From: Bryoerythrophyllum caledonicum
Lineage: Eukaryota > Streptophyta > Bryopsida > Pottiales > Pottiaceae
Length of the DNA stretch: 64,000 bases
Reading direction: 5' to 3'
Assembly: GCA_963971425.1 (NCBI GenBank)
Contig: OZ020523.1
Location: forward strand, 17,790,867 to 17,854,866
In this document: one piece after another, positions 41,271 through 52,331 of the stretch
How the letters are laid out: every line of letters starts with the position of its first letter
Numbering within the stretch: the first letter of the stretch is position 1
The notes under the pieces: generated by a model
Database searches by the model: none
What the model saw: only the letters and a program-made list of their open reading frames with translations
Told to the model about the DNA's origin: nothing
Position numbers and translations under genes: made by a program

Positions 41271-41393
41271 TTAATCCTTTAAGGATGAGGTGGCTATGGA
41301 TGATAGGATAATCTACGAACGTAACAGATTATGTAGAATATCATCTAATACACACGTAGATTCTCCCATCATCTATAGCCACCTTGTACTTAA
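41271..41393. mobile_element. Palindromic TTAA-flanked MITE, 123 bp
   Basis: The left arm TTAATCCTTTAAGGATGAGG, TGGCTATGGATGAT, AATCTACG is matched by the inverted right arm CGTAGATT, ATCATCTATAGCCACC, TTGTACTTAA. The arms are about 45 nt each. The right TTAA is shared with the start of the next element, as if one inserted at the end of the other. Confidence 0.75.
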
Positions 41394-42246
41394 TCCCTAA
41401 GAGCCCAAGGCATTTTCCCTCAAGAAAGACTTCAAAAGTGCCACTATCAACAAGTGGCAAGACAATTTAATTTTGAAGTACAATTTTGGACATTAAACCA
41501 TAAGATCTTTAAATAGAATTTTTAATGAAGTCAACATATTTATTTGGCTGCAATTTACCGCACGGATATGAAGATTATAGTCTTTGAAGTCAAGAAAATG
41601 GTTCATTTTCTTCCCTGTGTTGAGTGGATCCGCAGACTTTGACTTCACTTGGTGTCAAATTTTTGCACTACACAAGGTCTAAATACTTTGCCATTGTATT
41701 AAGCATGATGAAAGTTCCTTATACACCAATTTTTAGAGGTAGAGAAGGGGTGTAGCATATTCAAAACAAGTGTGCAAGGAGTGAAGGTTCAAAAATTGCT
41801 AATTCATGTTTTATTTTATTGTGAACTTAATATGTTTATAAATGATAATCCAAACGGTCAATAAGAAGGTTTTCACCACATATTTTCCAAAAAAATAAAT
41901 AGAAAAACACAAAGACTCTAGGTTTTGTGTAGAAAAGAAGAAGTTTTTTGGGTACCTTGCCCGACAATGTGTGAAAATGTTTGACTTGAGATAAATGTTT
42001 TTTACACTAAAGACAAGAATTTTTTTTGACATCTTCAAAGAATGTAGTACTCTATATATATGAAAAATCTCAATGTCATTAGAAACTTGTAGCAAAAATT
42101 TTGGGTGGTACTAACTTTTGAACCGTGAATCCAAAAATAATAATAAAAATACCTCCACGAAACTCTGATGAGGGAATTCGAATTTAAGGAACCTGCCGAA
42201 AATAAAAGTAAACGTCCCCAGGATTAAATGGGCCTTTAGGGGTTAA
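41390..42246 (-). mobile_element. TTAA-flanked family A element in reverse orientation, 857 bp
   Basis: Carries the complement of the family A interior (for example ACTTCACTTGGTGTCAAATT and ACCTTGCCCGACAATGTGTG) and ends GGCCTTTAGGGGTTAA. The left end TTAATCCCTAAGAGCCCA is the worn partner repeat. Non-coding. Confidence 0.75.
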
Positions 42247-42919
42247 ATGATAAGGTGTACCCTGTTGATTGTCACAATGAAATATACCCGTTAATATGAT
42301 ACAAAATCTAATATACTCGTAGATTTTCGCAGGGGCTCACAGTAAAGCTTAACCCACAAGTACTAACAATGTTAAGTATGAAGCCGAAGAATGCAGTTCA
42401 AAAAAGTATACTCAAGAAATTCGACTATATAAACTCGACCTTACAAATCTCAAAATTCAACCTTATGAACATGAAAGATTCATAAGGTCGAATTTATGAA
42501 TCTGTAACTCTTTGCATGCTCTTTTTCTTGAACATTGAGAATAAGCTACTCAGTGCTTCATGTAGCCTTACTTCTGGTGTATTTTATTAATTTACTGCGT
42601 GCAGGTCACAGGTACAAGAAAATTCAAATCATTCATAATCAGTGAGATAGCTGCTCATTTCAGAACGCTCACACCACCATTTGTTAACAAACTCTTGATA
42701 AAAACACAAAAACGGAGCCTGTATTGTCGATTAAAAACCAGAGCTATACAATGATACAAAGGATCCAAACCATGCACGAACTCATTATTCATCCACCAGA
42801 GAAAGTTCACCAACACTAGCGCAACCTCAGAGTTCGACAACCCTAGCACAAGTAACCTCCAAGCTCGCCACAGGTTCACATGCCGCTGAGAAGCTGCAAG
42901 TGATTCAGTTGCCAACCAT
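42247..42919. other. 3' flank of the synaptotagmin gene
   Basis: AT-rich spacer and probable minus-strand 3' UTR (from about 42650). No other feature, apart from a short ATTCGACCTTAT / ATAAGGTCGAAT inverted pair at about 42455-42495. Confidence 0.45.
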
Positions 42920-45900
42920 CTAGACAGTCCTCCAGTTGAGCTCCACTTGGATCTTTCCACGACCAGAGTCAGTCAGCGAGTACGTCTCATTGATTCTCTT
43001 GTTCTTCACCACGTCGTTCAAGGCGATGTCGACGTAACCCAGGGATTCCTTTAAACACGAAAATAATGCTTCAGGATGTCGACCAGAGATATATCCAAGC
43101 GTAAACAAGAGTTCTCATTTAAAAAACGTGAGTATAAGATAAGTGGTTACCTGTCGATGCACCATGTTCATGCTTGAGCCTTTGCTGTGGACCTCAATGT
43201 GCAGCCTTTCGTTGGCGGGGGAGTCAGACAAATCCCAAGTGAACTCAGTATCCCATCTCGGGTCTCTGTTCTTCTTGATAACCTGTACGGTATGCCCAAT
43301 TCAGATGGTAAGACATAGGTATTCAGCTGCCTCGATGCACTGAAAAGTTCGTATGGGGCTAGTGTGCAAGGAACTAACTGACTGTAGTAGATTTCGACCT
43401 TGTGTAGTGCAAGGATTTGATACCAAATAATGAGAGATTGAGCATCCTTACCGAGGTCTTTTTCTTTTCTCCACGGAAATGTACTTCTACGAATGGGTTG
43501 GTGTGGTGTTTGCCTTCAACTTCCTCAGCCTGGTGAATGGTGACTGACAGCAAACCTCCGTTGGGGTTGGTGCCTTCCGGTGCACTTTGAGAACCGTCCA
43601 TGGCTTCGGCAGCAATGTCATCATTGTTGTCCTCCTGAAGCCATTGAGGAATGCTTAGTCACAGGATCATGTAAGACAGCTTCAGAAAGAACATGAAGTT
43701 TCTAAAACTAACGAGATTCCTTCAAATCAATCAATCAAGGCACTCACTTCCTTGAAGGGCTTGAAAGTCATGTCAAACGAGATTTCGCCTCGGTTTTTCT
43801 TAGTGTTCGATTCGTCATTGGGGTCCATGTTCTTCACCAAGGGTACATTATACGATTTGAGCTGATCCTCCACCAAATCCTTCAGTGGCACAATCTGCAT
43901 ACCCATCTTCTCATGCGACCCTACCTGCCATATGAACAGCTCCAATTGTAAGTGTCCAAAATCCAGAACAATTACCGAAATCCACTCAAGAACATCGGGA
44001 ATAGTGGTACAGATCAGCAAATAATGCATAGTATCAAATGATCTAGAATACCAAAATCAAGCTGGGTAAGAAACAAATTCGAAGCCAAGGATCATCAGAG
44101 GAGAAAAATAACAAAAGTCTAGACAAAATTGATTGTTAATACCTTCTCCCAGTCGAAAATTTGTAGCTCAAGAGATTGTGACTTAGGATCCTGAACCAAA
44201 AGCTTGAAAGTCTCATTCCAAGTAGGGTTCAGTGTGCTCATTTGCGTCTTAGTCGTCTTCGAAAGCACAGTGTTAACCAATTGGATTTTCACGTAGGGAT
44301 CAGATTTGCCCATGAAATCCTTCTTCACCAGATTCTTAGCAGACTTAATTCTCACTTCAAGTATGCCTACTGGTCGCTTCGCAGCACTGGAAGAACGAAG
44401 AAACAGATGTTAAAAGCGCCTAAAAAATAAATAATGACCGAGACAGAGCATAAGAAATGCCAACGAATAGATATAAGTACCTAGGATCATCAATTACGGG
44501 AATTTCCAGTGTCTTTGGCCACATATACATCGCAGCCACTTGATCCCTGATGGTATCCTGCAACGACAAGGCAAGAGTTCGTTATGAAAAAAAACTTCAG
44601 TATGTCCAATTTCTCAGACACATAACAGTACTTAAAGATATTACTCGTATAAGAAGGTAGATGAAATCACATACCCGAACAAAACCATAAAGCCCGGGAA
44701 TTGCCATAACATCTCCACCCAACAGCTTCAAACCAAAATCTACATGAGGCTGCCAGCAGAAAAATCCGAAGTGAGAAACATCGTACAGAAAATTAAGGAA
44801 AAGATGATAAAATTCGGACCTGACAGTTCGAGTGATACAAAGGCTGATGCACGATAAGTTCCCAATTCTTTCCTTTTTGATTGTGCAAGGTCCAACCACT
44901 AAGTTGTGTAAGACGAACTCGTTTTAGAGAGTAGCTTTGCACATACCTTGTCCATCAAGGAAACGACTATCTTCGAGAAACATGGGAAAACAGGAACCAG
45001 AGGTTTCAGAGTAATTCGTGCTGTTGCGAAAATTTGCACATCAACGAGCTGCACATCCACATCCGCTCATTGTCAAATGTAACCTCCCGTATTTTCAGAA
45101 AACCCTCGGAATAATGTGAGAAAAAACTCATATAAGATGCAGCTACTCAAGCTGGCATGCTAAGTATCAGCTGACCTGCACTGTTGCTTTCAGCCCAAAA
45201 GCCTTCACTGCCACAATGATGTTCGGATTTCCGGCGAATTTGAACGAAGGCTCGAGGATCATCTCCTTCTCCTTGGTGTCATACACTTTCATACCAACAA
45301 AAGTGGGAGGAAGTGTTCCCAAAGTAAGTGACTCGAATTCGATGGAGTCCAGCTTGTACGTCGGACCATACTGATCAATGTATGGCTGTGCTTGCTGCCG
45401 AACCATCTTGCAAATCGCCTGCCAACCAATTATCATTAAAAACGTCAGTCCCATATCATAACTTACATGCCATGCTGACATGCACAAGCACTCAAATCTA
45501 TAAAAACCTCAAACACATGTACTGTTTCATCAACTCAGACAATCAAGCTCCTTGACATCGTGAATGAACAGAGATCCATAAGAAGGAGTACCTTGTCAAG
45601 ATAAGGCCAGATGTCCTTCAGGAACTTGTTCAACCAATCCACCTGAAAAGAAACCCAGTGGACACAGTCAATTCAAAACTTTCCGTGCATCCAACTTCAC
45701 ACTGTAACATGTAAAAAAATGGCGTCATTACCCGGTCGTAGTCGGGGTTCTTCACCCAAAGAGGAATCTCATGAAGAAGCTCTTCCAAGGACTTCGCATC
45801 CATCTCTCCCAGTTGCCGTATAATGGGATCCTGTGCAACAGCAGCTTTCGTCAAACATCCAAACACAAACCTCCAACTCACATAAATATATCTCAAACAA

Positions 45901-46150
45901 ACTTTCAAAGACAGACACCAACAAACCCTCACGAGGAAAAAAACACACAGATAACAAAAGCAACCCAAAACTCCAACCTGCAATAGAAACCCACCTAAAC
46001 AAAAACAAAAACAAACCCATTGCTAATGGCGGGACTGACCTTCACTTCGGTGGGCTGCAAGTAGATGAAGAGGAAGTATCCGACGACGAGGCCGAGCGAG
46101 ATGCCCCATCCGAACCCCACCAAGCCGAGTACCGTGCTCACGATCCCCAT
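42920..46150 (-). CDS. SYT1: Plant synaptotagmin (SYT1-like), 12 exons
   Basis: ER-plasma membrane contact-site tether. Minus-strand exons 46150-46040, 45830-45732, 45642-45592, 45418-45176, 45048-44947, 44749-44675, 44557-44481, 44386-44143, 43924-43748, 43634-43452, 43282-43151 and 43048-42920 give 540 aa, matching Arabidopsis SYT1 in size. Order: N-terminal membrane anchor (about 2-32, VLGLVGFGWGISLGLVVGYF), SMP lipid-transfer domain (about 65-250), C2A (about 258-375, KKDFMGKSDPYVKIQL) and C2B (about 415-525, EGKHHTNPFVEVHF, KKNRDPRWDTEF). C2A keeps the acidic DPYV loop expected for Ca2+/phospholipid binding; C2B lacks a full acidic set, as is usual in plants. All exon phases agree and the start has the conserved anchor directly after it. 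Function by family: membrane repair, stress tolerance and lipid transfer at contact sites. Confidence 0.94.
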
Positions 46151-46270
46151 CGCGGCGACTCTCAACTCGTCTCTCTCTCTCTCGCTCTCGCTCTCCAGAT
46201 ACAGAGCAAGCGATCTGAAGAAAACACAGCAAGCTGCGGAGAAACAGAATGATAAGGAGAGAGAGAGGGT
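46151..46270 (-). promoter_or_regulatory. CT/GA-rich 5' UTR of the synaptotagmin gene
   Basis: Directly upstream of the ATG the transcribed strand has GAGAGCGAGAGAGAGAGAGA-type runs (46170-46200) and another GAGAGAGAG near 46258-46266. Such GA/CT tracts are common near plant transcription starts; the exact start is not visible. Confidence 0.5.
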
Positions 46271-46534
46271 TGGAAATGTTTAGGGGTTCCCTAGAAGCGT
46301 TACCGGGTCGGGTGTTTTGTAGATTTGAAGTGGTTTCATGTTGGACCGAGGTAGATGGTGTGGGGTTTGGGGGTGTGAGGGGTTCAGGTGGGCGGCGGTT
46401 TTGGGGGTTGCGCGGGCATCGGGGGGGAGGTTGGTAGGTGACGTGTCGGTGTTGAGGGGGTTTGGGTGCGGTGGGGTTGCCAGATGGAATCTTGACGTGG
46501 CGTTGATTTGGACGGTTGGCGCTGTTCTGTTGCC

Positions 46535-46707
46535 GGGTATACGTGTGGTGGAGGGTATATGTGTGTTGGAGGGTATGCGCGTCGTGGAGGGTATACGTGT
46601 GGTGGAGGGTATGCGCGTCGTGGAGGGTATACGTGTGGTGGAGGGTATATGTGTGTTGGAGGGTATGCGCGTCGTGGAGGGTATACATGTGGTGGAGGGT
46701 ATGTGCC
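46535..46707. repeat. 18-bp minisatellite upstream of synaptotagmin
   Basis: About 9.6 copies of an 18-bp unit (GGGTATACGTGTGGTGGA and variants GGGTATGCGCGTCGTGGA, GGGTATATGTGTGTTGGA) arranged in a mixed order. Because 18 is a multiple of three, long repetitive frames exist on both strands (Thr/His/Tyr-rich on minus); these are not genes. Confidence 0.9.
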
Positions 46708-46787
46708 GGTGTTGGGTGTACGTTTGGGTGTTGGGGGGTGTATGGAAGTACTTGGGGGGTGGTGCTTGAAGGTGTGTTTATACTTTG

Positions 46788-47010
46788 CTACACTAAAAAT
46801 GACATTTAGTGTGTTTACACTATTCGATACACGTAAATGCTATAAAATTTTCCTCTTGATAAATATTTTTATCAACTATGTCTACAATGATCTGCCTCTT
46901 TGGGTAGTGTAGATTGTTGTGCTCTCAATAAAAATCTTAATCGAAAGTAGAAAATTATAGCACTTCTAAATCATATAGTATTGATGCAACAAATGTCATT
47001 TCTAGTGTAG
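46788..47010. mobile_element. MITE (family B), 223 bp, clear terminal inverted repeats
   Basis: Begins CTACACTAAAAATGACATTT and ends with the complement of CTACACTAGAAATGACATTT. The interior has paired TGCTATAAAATTTTC / GAAAATTATAGCA arms and a centre matching the copies at 1786-1990 and 8285-8436. Non-coding; no certain target duplication. Confidence 0.85.
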
Positions 47011-48230
47011 TGTTTAGGATTTGTTGTTGCCCAATCTACAAGCACTCGCGGTTGTTTTCCCTGTTTATGCATATGCCAATAGAAAAATAAAAAGTTTCAT
47101 GCTTTCATTTCAAACATGTCGCTTCTACATGGTATGGCATCAAACATGTTGTATGGTGTAGTGTAAATTCAAACTACATCGTTTTTGGAAATTAGTGTTT
47201 GCATTGAAGAAGAAAGCCAACTCTTCTAAAAATAAAAAAAATGAACATGATCATTGAATTCAACCTACTTAGGAACGATGAAAATTTAGTTTGATATTCC
47301 GAATCATGAAATGCTCTCCTACGCTACACAAACAGGTGGAAACTTGACAAGAGATTTGATAAAGAGTAGACTATTGAAGGGCAACCATGCTCCTAAACAA
47401 ACAAAAAAAAGTGGAATGATTATTGGATTTCCACACCCTACCTAGGAATTTCAGTTCAAAATTATTCCTAAACTTCACATAAGGACGGAGTGAGCTAAAA
47501 TGTTCCAAACTGCAATGCCACGATTCAACTTATTAGAAGAAAAAGACAAAGAAAAGTTGTGTATCCCGCCCAATACCCAGCCCACGACCCTAAGAATGCG
47601 ATTGCAACATTAGAGCTCCACACGTGAGGCCCGACGGGGTCTATTGAGGCCCCAACCGGACCTAGGTATGGACCAAGCAAGCCTCCACAAGAGACCCGCA
47701 TATGTGGTTCGATGGGGCCCCGATCAACATGTTTGCTATGACAGGCGGGCCCCCACCATGTTAACTTGGAGGCAACCCTAGACGCCTCACATGGGTGCTG
47801 ACTCCGGTGCGCATGGTAAACCCCGCGGCGTCACTTTTTCTATGGTGTTAATTTTGGAATTTCAATAGTGCGGCTAGGGGGGCCGAATTTCAAATTGTTT
47901 CCCGCATTGGAATCGGAGGTGCTGCCTCTTGGCCTTGTACTTCAGTTAGAGCCATTCTTATGCTATCAAAGATATTGGAGGATCAAGTTAGTGGTGATAC
48001 TTGTGGAGAGGGACAACTTTGGGAGGACTTATCTTTCGTTTGGTAAGTGTTTTTTCAATGATATTGAAAAAAGTTGTAGCGTATGTCGTGAAGAATGTAT
48101 GAAGTGTTTTGGGTGCAATCTTTGGCCTTGTTTTGGGGATTTTCTTAAATAGTTTGTGGAATTTTAGGGTTTTGAATCAAGTTTTGTTGGAATCTCTCTG
48201 AATGTAGGTGCATTGTAAGCAACAATGGAC
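47011..48230. other. Spacer with GC-rich patch
   Basis: No supported gene. The part 47570-47830 is unexpectedly GC-rich (GGCCCCAACCGGACC, GGCGGGCCCCC) between AT-rich flanks and may be an old repeat. From 47860 the DNA may already belong to the decayed Harbinger element. Confidence 0.4.
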
Positions 48231-48239
48231 CCATCTTTC

Positions 48240-49440
48240 TACGGTATGGTAGTGCTTACGTGGATGTTTCTTTCTATGACAATGGGTAATTGTATGACTT
48301 ATAAGTCAAGAGCGTGGACCGTTCTCGAGTCCATGAATGGCTATTAGCTTCTTCCACTTTTGTGGTCGGTTGACACAAAGAAGAATCATTCGGGAAGAGT
48401 GTGGTGGGTGGAGCCTAGGCAAGTGATCCATTGGAATATTGTAGAACCCATTATGTCGAGAGCATCGGAGGAAATGCGTAATAGAAAATAGATGCAGTTT
48501 TATAGAACGAGCCCGGATGCATTTGATGATTTAGTTGATAATTTGACACCTTATTTGAGATCGCAATGCATAAATCCTGTTAGGCCTCAATTAGAGATTA
48601 GGAAAATAGTTGCTATAGACTTGCACATGGCTATTCTCCTGATCATATTGCTGATTGTTTAAAAGTTGGAGGGTCTACCGTCCGCAAGTATGTAGACATA
48701 GTTTGTGACATCCTCTCTCACAAGAACAAATTGTTTAGTAGATGTACTAGCATTTCTACAAGTGATCACTTGCAAAGCATCATTGATGATTTTGAGGACA
48801 TCATCGGATTGCCAAACGTGTGTGGTGTAATTGATGGAACATACATTCCTCTATTCGATAGACCAAGTAGAAGAGTGACTCTTGCACATAGTGACTTCTT
48901 CAATAGAAAGTAGTTTCACTTTATTGTTTTACAAGCAATTTGTGATGCAAACAAGATCTTTTGGAATGTATGTGCAGGTTAGCCGGGAGGTGTTCATGAT
49001 AGAGGACAATTTAAAGTTTCCAGTGTATACAGAGACTTGAGGAGTCGTATTATTTTGCAGACGCCAGTTGTGGATGTTGGAAGGAAGAGATGCACTCCAT
49101 ATTTGACTGATGATCTTGCTTACCCTATCCGCCCTTATTTGCAAAAAAGTTGGAAGTCACCACAAGATGAAGAGAAGAAGAGGTTTGATAGCCCTACGAA
49201 TTCAGGGAGGATAGTGGTAGAGAATGCATTTGGATCTTTGAAAAACATGTAGCTCTTTTGAAGAACTTCAATTCTAGGGTTGATAAAGCGGCAATGATTA
49301 CTGTTGCATGTTGTTGGTTACACAACTTCTGTGAGGAAAGAAATTTGTTGGAGCCAGAGGTTACAAAGCTAAGTTTAGAGATCGGATACAAGGATTTGGT
49401 TATGTTTGACTCCCATTTTACCGAGAACTAGAGCGAGCCA
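48240..49440 (+). pseudogene. PIF/Harbinger (HARBI1-like) transposase, inactivated
   Basis: Translated pieces follow the DDE_Tnp_4/Harbinger order: MQFYRTSPDAFDDLV, a helix-turn-helix-like GGSTVRKYVDIV, GVIDGTYIPL (first Asp), FFNRK then FHFIVLQAICDA, PGGVHD (second Asp) and GRIVVENAFGSLK (Glu). The three catalytic acids remain. The frame is broken by TAG codons (near 48487, 48911, 48979, 49251) and by at least one shift near 48620. At 48911 and 48979 family members usually have Gln, so CAG to TAG changes are likely. A Myb/SANT-like partner gene lies on the opposite strand at 50.5-51.4 kb, as expected for this superfamily. Terminal repeats not found. Confidence 0.8.
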
Positions 49441-49499
49441 AACCAAAGGGTGAAGCTATGAGATAGAAGTTGTTTGAGCAATGGATCATTTAGAATCCT

Positions 49500-50360
49500 G
49501 AAAAATTAATGTTAAATATTTTGTCATGTGATTCTTAAAAAAAAAAATCTCATCATGTATGGATTAAAAATACTTGGGTACAAGCTTATTATTTTCACAC
49601 CTTAACCTCTACATTACCAAAACCCCAAAATGAGCTCTGCAAATCTAGAGCACATTCCCGTGGTTGTATATTATACTCACAATTCTTCATATTTTGTACA
49701 CAAATGCAAAAATACAAGAGATACATGGGGGAATAATATTTATTCTTATTGGAATAATTGTTTTGGAGAAAAAAACATGTCATTAGTAAAATTAACTTTT
49801 GAAATGTAGAGACAATGGACAACTTTTGAAACTTCAGCTACGACACTGTACACAATGTGATATTTTGAATACTAGCAAGGAATTGTATTTGTTTTATACT
49901 GTCAAATAGCATTTGTTATATTTATAAAAAAAATAAGTCTTTCACCCAAATCAAACATTTACACACATTGTCAAACATTGGTATGGGAAGTATGAAAAAT
50001 AATCCTACTTTTGCACATACATCTTAGAGATTTTCATTTCTCTTCCTTTTTCATTTTCCATAACAATATGTAGTGTAAACATTCTTATTAATCATATCTA
50101 TCATTGTCGTTAAACATTTGAGTTTTGAACCTCCCCATGCTGCACAATTGTCTTTAGGATGCTACAACCCTTCTCTACCTCTGTAAATTGACGACAATAC
50201 CCAAATGTGGTTTTTGAAACCTTTAAGGATTAACACAATGATTATGAATTTAGACATTGTGTGGTGCAATAAAGTCACATTTAGTGAAGTCAAAGTCTGA
50301 TGATACACTCAAATAAGACTTTAAAATGAAACAATTTAATATATAAACTTTATAGAGAAA
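49500..50360 (+). repeat. Old, diverged family A repeat inside the Harbinger remains
   Basis: Shares TTTCACCCAAATCAAACATT, CCATAACAATATGTAGTGTAAA and TAGTGAAGTCAAAGTCTGATG (shortened) with family A elements at weaker identity. The expected AAGGATTAAC end-like motif is present at about 50226. It separates the transposase and Myb-like remains. Confidence 0.55.
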
Positions 50361-50533
50361 TCCAAATTCATAACAACGTTGATGAAATACAAAGTAATGC
50401 AAAAACCTCCAAAGAAATCAATCTATCAAACATATGCTAACTTAAAGAGGTATGCAAAATCTCAAGGTAGGCCTTTGCCCTTCAATGCCTCTGCAAAAAA
50501 AGCGGCCATCTGTAACTATCCATGTAGAAGCAA

Positions 50534-51365
50534 CTATCTACCTTGTTTTTCACTTTCTATAATCTCCCTGCTCACCTGCAACTTCATTTTCTTAATCTCA
50601 AGAATGCCATCATAAAACTTAGATATGGCGGTTGCAATGCCTTGATCACCAACACTAACCTTTCTCCTCCGCTTCTTCACACTCTTGTTAACATGTCCCC
50701 TAACATGCGGTTGCTTCTTTGCTTTGGATTGTGGAGAAATGGGAGCACTAGAAGTGCTAGCAATGGATGTGGCGGCCAGTGTAGACTCTTGCTCACCATC
50801 ACTCAAGTCGAGGACCTCCTCATGTGACAAGCGAGTCCCTTGATCCTGACCATTTGGCACACGTACACACAAAATGTAATCATGTAGCATGTGACAAATC
50901 ACAAGTGATTTTCAACATAAAGTCTAGACTTCAGACAAATATGTCTTAGATATTCATACATAAAATAATAAAGTATTGAAATACAAAGTTCTCAACACTC
51001 ACAAAAAAAACAAAGCATTGAATTGTATGAAGATTTGGGTACCTTGTATTTTTGACGTTCCTCCAAATATGTTGTCAAAAACCTTGTAATATGACTATTT
51101 TGTAGATGTTGCATGTGTTGCTCCTTGCTTCTCCTTCTCCTTCTCCTCTCCATACTTTAGCTTCATTCTCAACCACTTGTCTTTGTATGGCTTCCAAGTC
51201 CGTTGTGGCTCTTGAGGAAAATTTGCATTCATCTTCAAGGCAAAGCCCTTCCAATTATCCGCTCTAAAAGGCTTGCAATCATACTCCCAATATTTTTCCT
51301 CACACATGCTCAAGAAATAGGAAAGACTATCCTCTGACCACTCTCTATTGACCTTTCTCTTAGTA
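50534..51365 (-). pseudogene. Harbinger-associated Myb/SANT-like DNA-binding protein, frameshifted
   Basis: Minus-strand exon from about 51365 to 51043 encodes a Myb/SANT-like domain (REWSEDSLSYFLSMCEEKYW, then FRADNWKGFALKMN, TWKPYKDKWLRMK). After a GTACCC donor and a GGTCAG acceptor, exon 50845-50534 encodes an acidic/Ser-rich then Lys/Arg-rich tail (KKRRRKV, a nuclear-localisation-type cluster) ending in a helix. The frames of the two halves do not agree: a one-base shift is needed near 51120 in an AGGAGA-rich run, and otherwise a TAG follows at once. This is the usual second ORF of PIF/Harbinger elements, which helps bring the transposase to DNA ends. Further coding-like traces lie at 51710-51570. 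Confidence 0.65.
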
Positions 51366-52331
51366 CAATAGGTTGACTTTTATGTTTAAACTCATTTTGG
51401 CAAGTACAGCTAATGACCTCCTAAGTATTATATTTTTAGAAAGGATAGCATTAACTCCAATCACAAATAAAATAAAATTTACTAATTGCTACCACAATGG
51501 CTAGACATGCCAACATGGCCTTGATTCAATTGGCACAACTTGTACATGCATGTACCATCCGCTAATACATTGTCTTTGATAATGACGCCCATGAGGCTGC
51601 TCGGAGCTGACTCATCGCTGCCCATGCATCCTCGGCGCCAAATCTAAACCTGCTCAATGGCCCTTGCAGGGCTTTCCACTCACGTCCAAACTTCTCTAAT
51701 GTTTCAAAGTCCTAAAAAATGAATTGTATTTAAAGCATAAGCCAACTCAAGTAAATTACAAAATTTTGAATCAAGTTATAGTTTCTATTATTATATACAA
51801 GAAGTCATCATTCTTCCTATACAATTCCTATAACATTACTAGATTCGGCTTTTTTTCCAACTATCGAACGGAATCTTGATATATGCATTGAACTACATCA
51901 CTATGTTTGAAATAAAAGTAGACAAGGAACTAATGATCATACATTGTATTGAATACGATGGTGGGTATAGTACGAGGTTTTAGAGATGAGAGAAGAGTAG
52001 CTCCGCAAAACCTGGTGAGAAGAGGTTTCTAGGTGTTAGGCGCAATTGCAATGCACACATCAATGAGGGTTGCTGGGCTCATTGTAAATCCCTGTGTGCA
52101 CGTCCTTTGTTGCTGAACGGTATGCTTATGGTGTGCAAAGTGTTGAGGGATTGCGTATCTTAGATCTATTGATGCAAAGTATGTAGGAGGTTGCAACAAT
52201 CTAGAGCTAGTTTGGGAGAGTAGATCTGTGGCGGGGCTCTGTGTTGGCCCAGATCTAGATCTAGAGGTTGCAGCCCCATATCATCTCTCAATCAATTAGA
52301 TCCAGATTTAGGTTACCATGACACCATAGAC
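51366..52331. other. Spacer and probable left boundary zone of the LINE
   Basis: Contains minus-strand coding-like traces (51710-51570, LEKFGREWKALQGPLSRF) probably linked to the Harbinger remains. Past about 51960 the sequence becomes richer in G and C, with AGATCTAGATCTAG palindromes near 52250. The LINE 5' end is expected here but is not marked by any visible signal. Confidence 0.4.

Noticed and set aside
46023..46769. Long frames on both strands over 46.0-46.8 kb (Thr/His/Tyr-rich and Gly/Val-rich)
   Set aside because: Produced by the 18-bp minisatellite, whose unit is a multiple of three, and by the synaptotagmin 5' UTR.
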